Source of the DNA: Lachnospiraceae bacterium 10-1
GTDB lineage: Bacteria; Bacillota; Clostridia; Lachnospirales; Lachnospiraceae
NCBI GenBank assembly: GCA_000403495.2
Contig: KE159810.1
Span: 891,916-955,915 of the forward strand
DNA: 64,000 nt
Direction: 5' to 3'
Part shown: piece after piece, positions 53,015 to 61,611 of the stretch
Position numbering within the stretch: position 1 is the stretch's first letter
Layout: the number at the start of each line of letters is the position of its first letter
The notes under the pieces: generated by a model
What the model was told of the DNA's origin: nothing
Databases searched by the model: none
Seen by the model: only the letters and a program-made list of their open reading frames with translations
Position numbers and translations under genes: made by a program

Positions 53015-53885
53015 ATAGCATCCTTAAATTCTCAAAGATCAGTTGATAAATATCCGTTTTTGTGCTGCAAATCTCATAAAATGCCCCTGCTCTTGCACAT
53101 TTCCGCCGCATCTGCTCCAAAAATTCATGCAAAGCTCTTTCATATGTCCGAATACTTCCGGCATCTAACGTAAGACGCAGGGTGCTCCGGTCCTCCATAT
53201 CAATCAGATTCCGTGTCCCCGTCAGTTCTACGGAAAGCTCCTCACCAGCCAGCACATGTAAAAATACCGTTTTTTGTTTTTTATAATCCAAAAGGCGCAG
53301 CAGTTTTTCCAGTGTTTCCTGCTCCTTATCCAAAAAAGCCTCCTGCAAAAAATCACTGATCAGAATGGTTACCCCCGGGCCTTTTAAGGGAAGCATTCCA
53401 ACGGCTTTTTCAATATCCACCGTTCCCTCAAAGGATCGTTGCTTTAGCCAGTCCGCCAGCCTTGGCAAAGCTCTTTTTCCACCTCCTGCCGCAAAAGGCT
53501 GCTGCATACTGCCCATATCATAAAGAATCACCCGATCCATATTGTTCAATCCCATATAGGAAAAAGCTGCTGCCAGCATACAGGCAAGCTCACTCTTTTT
53601 CTTCTCCCCATAATCCATAGAAGCACTGGTATCCACCAGAATAGAAACTACAGCCTCCTTTTCCTCCATGTATTCCTTCACATAAAGCCTGTCTAAACGC
53701 CCATAAGCATTCCAGTCAATCCGGCGTATATCATCCCCCGGCATATACTCCCTGAAATCCGAAAATTCCATCGAAGAACCTTTTTGTACAGATTTGCGGT
53801 TCCCGGTCAGGTTCATGGATGTTCTATGTCCCATGACCAGTCTAAGCTGGGACAGTCTGTCAAAAAATGCAGCATCCAAAATCAT
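53004..53885 (-). CDS. DUF58 domain protein
   Basis: 293-aa soluble protein of the DUF58/VWA-like family: SSMEFSDFREYMPGDDIRRIDWNAYGRLDRLYVKEYMEEKE is the DUF58 signature, followed by a VWA-type fold with ILVDTSASMDYG (MIDAS). DUF58 proteins pair with MoxR ATPases and Bat-type membrane proteins, as here. The partners probably use ATP to mature or gate the VWA proteins. It lies 40 bp after the MoxR gene and overlaps the large VWA gene. Confidence 0.93.
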   Translation of the reverse strand: MILDAAFFDRLSQLRLVMGHRTSMNLTGNRKSVQKGSSMEFSDFREYMPGDDIRRIDWNAYGRLDRLYVKEYMEEKEAVVSILVDTSASMDYGEKKKSELACMLAAAFSYMGLNNMDRVILYDMGSMQQPFAAGGGKRALPRLADWLKQRSFEGTVDIEKAVGMLPLKGPGVTILISDFLQEAFLDKEQETLEKLLRLLDYKKQKTVFLHVLAGEELSVELTGTRNLIDMEDRSTLRLTLDAGSIRTYERALHEFLEQMRRKCARAGAFYEICSTKTDIYQLIFENLRMLYDI

Positions 53886-53925
53886 ATTTCCCTTTTACTC
53901 CCATCTGCTCGTCTTAAGCATACAT

Positions 53926-54909
53926 TCAGATTTTTTCAAACAGCGCTGATTTCGCATCCAAAATATTTTTGATAATCTCATCCTCGGTAATTCCTTTACT
54001 GATAGCGTCAAAACCAGCAATGATTCTGTGTCTGAGCACAGGATACGCAGCCTCCTTCACATCCTGAAAAGAAACATTAAAGCGCCCTTCCAAAAAAGCC
54101 TTTGCCCTGGCAGCCCGAATCAGCGACTGCGCTGCCCTGGGGCTCGCCCCTTCCCTGATATAAGGATTGGGCGCATGGGTTTCCATAACAATCTCCAAAA
54201 GATAATTCATCACTGCATCGGCAATAGGAATCTGGTTGACCAGCGTCCTTGCTGCCAAAAGCCCCTCCCCGTCCATCTGCTTTTCAATGACAGGTGCTTC
54301 ACTCCCTTCCGTAAGTGCAACAATCCCCTTTAGCTCCTCCTTAGAAGGAAACCGGACTAATATTTTAAACATAAAGCGGTCCAGCTGGGCCTCCGGCAAA
54401 GGGTAAGTCCCCTCATTTTCTATGGGATTCTGAGTAGCCAGCACAAAAAAAGGCTCTTTTAAGGCATGGCTGTCATTGCCCACCGTCACCGTATGCTCCT
54501 GCATTGCCTCCAGCAGCGCTGACTGGGTTTTAGGGGTAGCCCGGTTAATTTCATCTGCCAGAATCAAATTAGAAAAAATCGGTCCGCGTTCAAAGGAGAA
54601 GGAACTCCCCTGTTCGTTCTTAATAATGATGTTCGTGCCGGTTACATCACTGGGCATCAGGTCAGGAGTAAACTGAATCCTTTTAAAGGATAAATCAAAA
54701 ACCCGGCCAATAGTGCTGACCAGCCTTGTCTTTCCCAATCCCGGCATTCCCTCTAAAAGTACATTACCTCCTGTAAGCATCGCCAGCATAACCTGCCGGA
54801 TAATGCCCCCCTGCCCGATTATTCCCTTTTGTATTTCTTTTTCACATGCGGCAATCTGCTGCGCCATATATACCGGATCCTGTAATCTGCTCCTGTCTAA
54901 TGTTTCCAT
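53926..54909 (-). CDS. MoxR-family AAA+ ATPase
   Basis: 327-aa AAA+ chaperone-type ATPase. Walker A LEGMPGLGKTRLV (~54-62), Walker B LILADEINRATPKTQSALLEAMQE, sensor LATQNPIENEGTYPLPEAQLDRFMF and the C-terminal lid with GASPRAAQSLIRAA. MoxR proteins activate VWA-domain proteins; this one sits directly upstream of DUF58 and VWA genes. Central to the operon; 77 bp after the Gly/Asn-rich protein gene. Confidence 0.95.
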   Translation of the reverse strand: METLDRSRLQDPVYMAQQIAACEKEIQKGIIGQGGIIRQVMLAMLTGGNVLLEGMPGLGKTRLVSTIGRVFDLSFKRIQFTPDLMPSDVTGTNIIIKNEQGSSFSFERGPIFSNLILADEINRATPKTQSALLEAMQEHTVTVGNDSHALKEPFFVLATQNPIENEGTYPLPEAQLDRFMFKILVRFPSKEELKGIVALTEGSEAPVIEKQMDGEGLLAARTLVNQIPIADAVMNYLLEIVMETHAPNPYIREGASPRAAQSLIRAARAKAFLEGRFNVSFQDVKEAAYPVLRHRIIAGFDAISKGITEDEIIKNILDAKSALFEKI

Positions 54910-54986
54910 ATAATGTTTCCTCCATCTTCTTTAACAGTTCAGCCCTCTTCATTCATAAAAACGTCGGCTTTGCATCCATCACATCA

Positions 54987-56297
54987 TCAATTAAAACTTG
55001 CAAAATATTCCTTTATAATCTCTTCCATACCGCTGGGATAGCGTCCTGCTGCAATTCCTTCGTAAGCATTCTGTTCATAGCTTCCGATCACTGCATCGTA
55101 GGAAGTGTGCGTCCCCTCCCAGCTCAATCCATTCTGCGCCCGGAAATACTCTGATGTGTCATGATTCGCTGCATTTCCCGTAAGATTTTCGCTGTCTGCA
55201 ATTTCATTGGGAACACTGACATAATCGTGAGGCGAATTGACGCTGCCATTTCCTGCACCATTTCCCGGAGCATTTCCAGCGTCGCCATTACCATGCTGTC
55301 CGTTTCCTCCCTGGCTTCCCTGCCCATTTCCGTTACCTGAATTCCCGTCTCCGTTTTGGCCTTCCTGTCCATTTCCGTTATCTGAATTTCCATCTCCGTC
55401 CTGACCTTGCCGGCCGCTTCCGTCCTTGCCATTTTCCTCTCCACTGCTGCCTTGCTCCTTATTTACACCGTTTCCCTGAGAATGTTTCATTCTATCTTCC
55501 ATTGCTTTCAGGGCATCCGCCGTAGCAAGAGAAAGGTTTGCTCCATCTTGTATCTCCTGCATGATTTCAGATAATTGACCACTCATATCCTGGTATTTAT
55601 AATTCAGTTTCTGTGACGCAGCTTCCAGCATTTCCTGTGAAACTGCCTGCTGATATTCTGAAAGTGAAGCTTCCAGACTCTGTGCCATATCATTAAGCGC
55701 CTCCTGCTGCTTTTCGGTCAGTTCTTCTTGCTGTAGCTGTTCCAGTGCTTCCAGCATCTCCTCAATTTCTTCTTCTTTTTCTTTTACTTCCCCTTTCAGG
55801 CTGTAAAGCTCCTTTGCCCTGTCTTTTGCTACAGAAGGAATCAATGAAAGTCCAACTAAAAGTATAAGCAGAGAAAAACACAGAATGGCCTTTTTCCAGG
55901 ATGGCCAAATAGAAATCCGAATCCTGTCCCTGTGCGCCTGAAGCGCTTTCATGGCATCTTCCCTCTGAAGTCCAACCAATGTTCCCTCTTTATCAAGGTT
56001 CTCATAAGCTGTAGCTATCCGCTCCTCAAAACCAAATCTGTCCATCTTAAAAGCCGCCTGCTCCATGGTGGTTCGTTTTATCACCATCACTATGAAAACC
56101 GAAACTTCCCCAAGAATCAGTGCTAATCCGCTATAAATGTTGACATAGTAAAGAGGCACCAGAAGCGCTACTGCCTGAAAAAGAATTCCAACCCCGGCAC
56201 TGATGCTCAGGGCAGTTGCTGATTTTTCTAAAAATTGTGCTATGTTCATCCTGCGCCGGCAGGTTTGTATTATTTTCAGAAATTCTTTTTTTTCCAT
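54987..56297 (-). CDS. Unrecognised membrane protein with coiled coil and Gly/Asn-rich repeat region
   Basis: 436-aa protein. Two N-terminal membrane helices (~28-66), a third (~145-165), then a cytoplasmic or outer coiled coil (~170-265: KEEEIEEMLEALEQLQQEEL) and a Gly/Asn/Asp-rich low-complexity part (~270-350), ending in a conserved-looking tail (SWEGTHTSYDAVIGSYEQNAYEGIAAGRYP). The pattern is common in genes between ABC transporters and MoxR in Clostridia. It may be a scaffold that links the transporter and the MoxR/VWA machinery; no enzymatic motif is visible. Confidence 0.75.
   Translation of the reverse strand: MEKKEFLKIIQTCRRRMNIAQFLEKSATALSISAGVGILFQAVALLVPLYYVNIYSGLALILGEVSVFIVMVIKRTTMEQAAFKMDRFGFEERIATAYENLDKEGTLVGLQREDAMKALQAHRDRIRISIWPSWKKAILCFSLLILLVGLSLIPSVAKDRAKELYSLKGEVKEKEEEIEEMLEALEQLQQEELTEKQQEALNDMAQSLEASLSEYQQAVSQEMLEAASQKLNYKYQDMSGQLSEIMQEIQDGANLSLATADALKAMEDRMKHSQGNGVNKEQGSSGEENGKDGSGRQGQDGDGNSDNGNGQEGQNGDGNSGNGNGQGSQGGNGQHGNGDAGNAPGNGAGNGSVNSPHDYVSVPNEIADSENLTGNAANHDTSEYFRAQNGLSWEGTHTSYDAVIGSYEQNAYEGIAAGRYPSGMEEIIKEYFASFN
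55321..55410. repeat. Two-copy 45-bp tandem repeat in the Gly/Asn-rich region
   Basis: Two imperfect 45-bp units, starting 55321 and 55366, encode the repeated block GNSDNGNGQEGQNGD-like inside the low-complexity region. The unit is a multiple of three, so copy-number changes keep the frame. Confidence 0.7.
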
Positions 56298-56322
56298 CTT
56301 ATCCCCATATCAGAATGCTATT

Positions 56323-57222
56323 TTATTTCTTACGCTTTTTCCCTGAAGAGGAATGCATAGGATTCACCTTCCATGCCGCTGCAAGCATAAACAAAATAGA
56401 TAAGGTCAAAATACATGCCGCAGACAAAAACAGCCATACTTTGCCCTGTGATAAATTATAGGTGATAAATCCTACCTCACCCCTGGTAAAGTTAGAGCCG
56501 CTTGCTCCAAAAAGAGACTCTCCCGTCATAAGCTGCATAAAGAACTCTTCGAAAAAAATAAAAGGATTAATCAGCAGAATCAACATGCTTTCCCCCATCC
56601 TTTCACCATCGGTCAAAAGCGCCCTCAAAATGACAGGAAGAAATGTCAATATATAAATAAAGAAATAAAATACATAGGACAAAACTACTGCCGTAATTGA
56701 CCGGCGGCAGAGGGCGGAACAAAGAATCCCAATGCTGCCTGAAAGCAGCGACAAAAGAATAATGGTAAGTATAAAATAAAACAGATAACTCCAGCTAAGT
56801 CCTCCTGCCACAAAAGCCAGAGCCATAATCGGCATTCCGGCCATCACAAAAAACAAAATCCTTAATACTGCTGAGGCCACCTTTCCTAATACAATGGAAA
56901 AAGGCGACATACAGGTGGTCAGCATAATGTCAAAGGTCTGCCTCTCCTTTTCACCTGAAATTGAGGATGCCGTAATTACAGGTACAATCAGAGCTACAAT
57001 ACAGACCTGCGCAATGGAAAGAACCGGAAACAAATAAATCAGGTACCCATAAATATTACCGGTGGTATAAATGCTTCTGCTTTCCTGCTGTATTACCGCC
57101 AACGCCAATAAAAATGCCATCGTCAGCACTGTCTCATAGGCAAACACTCCCCAGCTCAGACGCATGCTGCGGGCTGTTACCTGCAAATCTTTTTTTACAA
57201 TCGGATTCCACCGCATTCTCAC
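56323..57222 (-). CDS. ABC transporter permease
   Basis: 299-aa permease of the ABC-2/GldF type: RWNPIVKKDLQVTARSMRLSW at the N-terminus, six membrane segments and the cytoplasmic SGEKERQTFDIMLTTCMSPF sequence typical of ABC-2 exporters. Overlaps the ATPase gene by 4 bp (ATGA), so the pair is translationally coupled. Works with the ATPase at 57219-58145 and perhaps with the secreted protein upstream. Confidence 0.92.
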   Translation of the reverse strand: MRMRWNPIVKKDLQVTARSMRLSWGVFAYETVLTMAFLLALAVIQQESRSIYTTGNIYGYLIYLFPVLSIAQVCIVALIVPVITASSISGEKERQTFDIMLTTCMSPFSIVLGKVASAVLRILFFVMAGMPIMALAFVAGGLSWSYLFYFILTIILLSLLSGSIGILCSALCRRSITAVVLSYVFYFFIYILTFLPVILRALLTDGERMGESMLILLINPFIFFEEFFMQLMTGESLFGASGSNFTRGEVGFITYNLSQGKVWLFLSAACILTLSILFMLAAAWKVNPMHSSSGKKRKK

Positions 57223-58145
57223 TGTGCACCACCTCCCGTCAACTGCATGAACAGCGTTTCCAAACTGCCTTCCTCTTTATAAAACCCGGTGAGAATCACC
57301 TGGTTTTGAATCATAAGCCCGATAAAAGCATTAACTGCCTGGTCTGTGCAATTGCTCAAAATCAGAATCTCATTCTCCCTGACAGACTCAATTTTAACAC
57401 CTGCCTGCTCTTTTAAAATCCGCTGAGCTGTCTCCATGCCGGAAGCAATCTGAATGCGCATCCGGTTTCCTCCTGCAATCTGCTTCATCACATCCTCAAT
57501 CCTGCCGGCGGTGAGAAGACGTCCCTGATTCATAATCCCGATACTGTTACACATCTCCGAGAGTTCCGAAAGAATATGGGAACTGATTACAATCGTCTTT
57601 CCCATTGAATGGAGATTTTTCAGTAATTCCTTCATTTCCACTCTGGCTCTGGGATCCAGACCGGAGCTGGGTTCATCTAAAATCAGCAGACTGGGATTAT
57701 GCAGCAGCGCTCTTGCCACGCACAAACGCTGTTTCATCCCTCGTGAAAGAGTATCCACATAAACTTCCTTCTTATCTGAAAGATTAACCAGTTCCAACAG
57801 GTCATCCGTCAGCTTGGCAATATCCCGGGAATACATCCCATACATAGAGCCATACAAATCCATATATTCCCGTACTTTCAAATTGTCGTACACCCCAAAG
57901 AAATCAGGCACATAACCGATCAGACGCTTCATTTCTTTACTTCCCACAGCCGCCGCAGTATTCCCGATTCTTACAGTACCGCCGCTTGCCCGAAGCAGTC
58001 CGCAGACAATTCGTATTGTAGTTGTTTTCCCTGCACCATTCGGTCCCACAAAACCAAACAAATCTCCCTCAGGGATGTGCAGCGATAAATGATTTACCGC
58101 AGTAAAAGAACCATAATTTTTTATCAAATCATTAATATAAAGCAT
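57219..58145 (-). CDS. ABC transporter ATP-binding protein
   Basis: 308-aa ATPase: Walker A GPNGAGKTTT, signature LSRGMKQRLCVA, Walker B LLILDEPSSGLDP and SHILSEL switch. The order (ATPase, permease, then MoxR genes) recalls gliding/CcmA-like exporters. The start ATG at 58145 lies behind AGGGGGAAG, 8 bp after the stop of the upstream membrane protein gene; a longer frame to 58196 would overlap that gene. The final ~90 residues are the accessory domain common in GldA-like ATPases. Confidence 0.93.
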   Translation of the reverse strand: MLYINDLIKNYGSFTAVNHLSLHIPEGDLFGFVGPNGAGKTTTIRIVCGLLRASGGTVRIGNTAAAVGSKEMKRLIGYVPDFFGVYDNLKVREYMDLYGSMYGMYSRDIAKLTDDLLELVNLSDKKEVYVDTLSRGMKQRLCVARALLHNPSLLILDEPSSGLDPRARVEMKELLKNLHSMGKTIVISSHILSELSEMCNSIGIMNQGRLLTAGRIEDVMKQIAGGNRMRIQIASGMETAQRILKEQAGVKIESVRENEILILSNCTDQAVNAFIGLMIQNQVILTGFYKEEGSLETLFMQLTGGGAQ

Positions 58146-58153
58146 ACTTCCCC

Positions 58154-60166
58154 CTATTGAACCGCATATAGGCATCCATAAGATACCTCGTTGCAATTGT
58201 CGTCCACCGCTTTATCCCAATCCTCACACACTCCAATGACTGCTGTCATGTCCGGATCCTCTAAAGAATAAAGGTAAGAAATTCCTATCCCCAGGGCGGT
58301 TAATACATCTACATCCTTTTTCTTTCCCCTGCGCTGGGCATCGCTTATAAAATTGTATAAATAACTTTCCGCCCCATTATAATATCCTGCATTGTCATCA
58401 AACACTTTTTCTGCCCTTTCCAGATTGATATCCGCTCCTGCCGGTAAATCTTCATAAACAAACAAATTATTGTTTACAATCAATGCAAAATATTTAAAAT
58501 CCCTCCTTGTTCCGTTAGTAACTGTTCCTTTGATACCAAATTGCCCATCTGTCTTAAGATCACTGGAAATGCTGCCTTCTTCCGGTTCCTTTGCAATGCC
58601 TGCCAGAAAATAGCCGTCCTCAAATCCAGTGGATGGATCAATACCAAAAAACAGCCTGTCCCCTTCCTTTTTAACATGATGGTAATAAGTTTCCTCATCA
58701 CTGTTTCTATAATGACTCTCCTCCAAAGGACCTGCATATTCATACCCTTCCGCCAGACGCAGATCCCATTCCTTATGTCCTGCATCATAGCAGCGCAGAT
58801 ATGTCTGAACATTTCCTCCACCGGAAAGGTCTTCTATTGTAGCAGAAAAAACATTAGTGCCTATCACCTCAAATCCTCTTCCGGCCACGTACACCAAAAA
58901 GACGCCCACAAGCATCGCTGCAGGCACTGCAATCCAGTAAAGATCCCGTTTCTTTGCAAAGCGCAGGATCAGATAAAGAACAGGTCCGACAAAGATCACA
59001 TACAGGATTACAATAACTTTCAAGCTTCCAAACTGCAGGCGGTTGCTTCCATTTCCCAAAAGCCGGCAGAACCTGTTAAACGTATATCTTACATCACTAT
59101 AATTACTAGTATACCTGCCTGAGCCATAATGGGTAATTGAATAATCACTCACTTGCCACAAAATATCTTCTGTAAACTCCTCCTTAGTGTATCCTGCATA
59201 AAAGGATGCATCCACACCTCCCAGATCAGAAAGAGAATAAGGCAAAATTCCCACTGCTCCATCCCCCCAGGAACAGGCCAGCGCTAAAACCCCATACGTT
59301 TCTTCATATTTATTGTTCCTGTCAATTAGTTCCGCCATAGGAAGCTGTGAAATATCCACATAGGCATAGCCGTAAGAATCGTATTCAGCTTCCCCCTGTT
59401 CATAAATTTTAGAACACTGTATCTCCAGATCAGGCAGACCGCTTAATGTATTCTCCGCACCACTGCCTGTGCCAATGATAAGCACCCCTCCATTATTACA
59501 CCACTGCTCTATGCTTTTTAATGTCTGATCAGACAAAACACTGGTATTATAGGTGTCAATTACCAGAAAACTTAAAGCCCCCAATGCACTTTCCAGGTTA
59601 TCCTGATCCAGTTCCACCAGCTTTATTGGATAGTTATTGCCTTTATAATTAAGTTCATTTCCTCCCATATCCAGATAGGTAAGCGATGAATATTTATCAC
59701 TTAATATCCCCATGGAAAGAGCTTTTGCCTGCGCCTGCAAAAGCCGGTTAAATTCCTTCTGCGCCATTATATCCTCATTTTTATCCAAAAGGGTAACCTT
59801 CACCATTCCATCCGTGCGCTTCATACTGTCTTTTGGCACCTTCACCACAAATTGTTTCGTACTTCCCGAAGGAAGGGATAGAACCGTATCATAAGCACAA
59901 GTGCTTGCTGATCCATAGCTTCCACTATAATAATTGTCGCAAATTGTCAATCGAACCGTTCCTTCCCAGTCCTGTCCCTGATTTTCAACCGTCAGCTGAA
60001 TCTCATAGGCATACTTATCTGAGGGCAGCACCTCCGCATCAATAACACATGCCTGCTCTCCGGCTTTGACTGTTGCCCCTGCACTTCCCATGCACAAAAT
60101 CCAAAACAGAATTCCCAAAGCTAAGACTCTAAAAACCTTTCTGTTTCTTTTATTCCTATTCCCCAT
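58154..60166 (-). CDS. Exported membrane protein, GldG/DUF4350-like
   Basis: 670-aa protein. Signal peptide/TM at ~12-30 (VLALGILFWILCMGSAGA), an extracytoplasmic beta-rich half with an alpha/beta segment (SLEQWCNNGGVLIIGTGSGAENTL) that resembles the glutamine-amidotransferase-like fold of GldG/DUF4350 proteins, two membrane helices (~385-425) and a cytoplasmic or extracytoplasmic C-terminal domain (~440-670). It is the first gene of the operon. In other systems such proteins work with the ABC pair, so it is probably the third transporter component. Detailed family assignment is tentative. Confidence 0.75.
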   Translation of the reverse strand: MGNRNKRNRKVFRVLALGILFWILCMGSAGATVKAGEQACVIDAEVLPSDKYAYEIQLTVENQGQDWEGTVRLTICDNYYSGSYGSASTCAYDTVLSLPSGSTKQFVVKVPKDSMKRTDGMVKVTLLDKNEDIMAQKEFNRLLQAQAKALSMGILSDKYSSLTYLDMGGNELNYKGNNYPIKLVELDQDNLESALGALSFLVIDTYNTSVLSDQTLKSIEQWCNNGGVLIIGTGSGAENTLSGLPDLEIQCSKIYEQGEAEYDSYGYAYVDISQLPMAELIDRNNKYEETYGVLALACSWGDGAVGILPYSLSDLGGVDASFYAGYTKEEFTEDILWQVSDYSITHYGSGRYTSNYSDVRYTFNRFCRLLGNGSNRLQFGSLKVIVILYVIFVGPVLYLILRFAKKRDLYWIAVPAAMLVGVFLVYVAGRGFEVIGTNVFSATIEDLSGGGNVQTYLRCYDAGHKEWDLRLAEGYEYAGPLEESHYRNSDEETYYHHVKKEGDRLFFGIDPSTGFEDGYFLAGIAKEPEEGSISSDLKTDGQFGIKGTVTNGTRRDFKYFALIVNNNLFVYEDLPAGADINLERAEKVFDDNAGYYNGAESYLYNFISDAQRRGKKKDVDVLTALGIGISYLYSLEDPDMTAVIGVCEDWDKAVDDNCNEVSYGCLYAVQ

Positions 60167-60295
60167 GTCCGTTTCCTTCCCGCTTTTTTGGTATTAATGC
60201 TTTTATTTTATCATACTCTTAGTGGCAGCTCTACTTATAAATGCTTAAGTTTCTTTTAATAAATTGGAAATCTTTTATTTTGATGGCATTAAAAA

Positions 60296-60322
60296 AAGCC
60301 TGATTTTTTAAGAATCAGACTT
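60296..60322 (-). terminator. Terminator after the GNAT remnant
   Basis: On the minus strand AAGTCTGATT / AATCAGGCTT, 10-bp stem with one T-G pair and a CTTAAAA loop, followed by TTTTT; 27 bp after the stop at 60349. Confidence 0.8.
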
Positions 60323-60348
60323 TTCAGTATTCTTTATTTTATCCACTG

Positions 60349-60840
60349 CTAACCTAATGTACAGCTCATTTCATGCCATTCCTCGCCACCCCAAGTCGAA
60401 TTAGCTATTCCCCGATCCACAAAACCAAATTTCTTATACATCTCCACCTTTGAATTCAGGCAGGTAAGAAAAACTTCTCCTCTGCCTCTTTCTCGTTCTC
60501 TTCGCAGATATTGATATACAAGTTCTCTTCCAAGCCCCTGCCTTTGATATTCCGGTAATACGTCTAAACCAAGCAGCATTATATTCCTGCCTTCAGAATT
60601 ATGTAAACTGGCATCGGTAAAAAATTCATCACGAAAACAATATTCATCCGTGGCAATTCCATTTAAAAATCCTGCCACTTTTCCTGTTCTCTTATCCACT
60701 GCTGCTAAAAATAAGTCCTGGGCTGCCGCAATTCGCTCTTTCATACTTTTCTCTGAACACGCTTCGTTTGGTGGAAAACAAATCTGCTCTATCACAATCG
60801 CCTGCTCTCTCCAAAAATGTACTGATAATACGAGGAGCAT
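60349..60840 (-). pseudogene. GNAT acetyltransferase with replaced 5' end
   Basis: The reading frame encodes a GNAT enzyme that looks complete from ICFPPNEACSEKSMKERI onward (acetyl-CoA loop PEYQRQGLGRELVYQYL; Tyr in MYKKFGF; closing SCTLG). The first strand expected before it (about ten residues) is missing: the upstream sequence is antisense to the mobC-like fragment. The open frame continues to 60921 but that part is not GNAT-like and no ribosome binding site precedes the in-frame ATG at 60840. So the gene was cut by insertion or deletion at about 60.80-60.84 kb. It may be silent. Confidence 0.7.
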
Positions 60841-60844
60841 CGCT

Positions 60845-61078
60845 ATGGGCAACAAACATAAAAATCCAACCATCAGTTTCAGAATCACTGATGCCGAACA
60901 AAAACAAATCGAGGCACGCATTCTTGCCAGTGGAATGATGAAAAAAGATTACTTTGTCCGTTTCGGAATTTGCGTGGCATATCACAGGAAACGCCCGGTC
61001 AGCTTTCCGGCATCAATTCCGCCACAATTAAAAAGTATGAGTATGGCATCCGCAATCCCAAGCCCGACCAACTGCTGA
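60845..61078 (+). pseudogene. MobC-like relaxosome protein fragment
   Basis: Starts with ATG after GAGGAG. The first ~38 residues (KNPTISFRITDAEQKQIEAR, ASGMMKKDYFVR) match the start of small mobilisation/relaxosome accessory proteins (MobC-like) found in conjugative elements of Firmicutes. From about residue 39 (60960 on) the frame reads unrelated sequence, because the downstream DNA belongs to an XRE regulator in another frame. A deletion that joined mobC to the middle of an XRE gene is the likely origin. The product would be 77 aa. Confidence 0.65.
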
Positions 61079-61482
61079 AAATTGCAAATGCTTTGGGTAT
61101 CAGTATCAATGTTTTCATGGATTTTGATATAGAAACGGTATCAGATGTATTGTCTTTAATTTTGAAAATGGACGAACAATTAGATATGAACTTTGAAGCA
61201 GAGAGGTACGAGGACGAAAGTTTCAATCCCGCTACAATCAAAATATCCTTTCAGAACTCTCTGCTCAATCATAAATTGGGCGTATACATGAAAGCAAGGG
61301 AATTGCAGGAGAACCTTTTAAATGATACGGAACGCTTCTCATCAGAAGAAGTACATCAACGTGCGATTGAAGCACTATCAAAAGATTTGGACGCTGTTAA
61401 ACAGAGTATTCTTGATGACAGCAAGATTGTGAAAAAAGGTGTTCGGGGAATATCTGTTAAGATATATCCCGAAAATGAGTGA
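60970..61482 (+). pseudogene. XRE family regulator lacking its N-terminus
   Basis: 170 codons, first one TTG. The sequence begins inside the helix-turn-helix (RGISQETPGQLSGINSATIKKYE, then RNPKPDQLLKIANALGISINVF), so ~10-15 residues of the usual start are gone. After the HTH comes a helical C-terminal domain (ESFNPATIKISFQNSLLNHKLGVYMK). Intact genes begin about 40 bp further upstream. A translated product is possible only if the TTG is used; no ribosome binding site precedes it. It is followed by the MerR promoter. Confidence 0.65.
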
Positions 61483-61504
61483 TAAAAATTTTGTACAAAA
61501 AGTA

Positions 61505-61535
61505 TTGACTTCCACGTAACGTGATACTGTATTCT
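61505..61535 (+). promoter_or_regulatory. MerR-type promoter with 19-bp spacer and central dyad
   Basis: TTGACT (61505-61510), 19-bp spacer, TATTCT (61530-61535). Within the spacer lies CACGT-A-ACGTG (61513-61523), a perfect dyad. The long spacer and centred dyad are the hallmark of promoters activated by MerR-family proteins; the gene 77 bp downstream encodes such a protein, so autoregulation is likely. Confidence 0.75.
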
Positions 61536-61611
61536 TTTCTCATAGGAGCAGAATAGATATAAGCCGGCAATCTCTGTCTTGCTTCTTCACAAATTTAAGG
61601 AGCTGACAAGA

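Noticed and set aside
55250..55420. CRISPR-like or tandem repeat array
   Set aside because: Only two imperfect 45-bp units within a coding region; no spacers.
60650..60844. Extended plus-strand frame before the MobC-like ATG
   Set aside because: This part is antisense to the GNAT remnant; the real ribosome binding site and ATG are at 60845.
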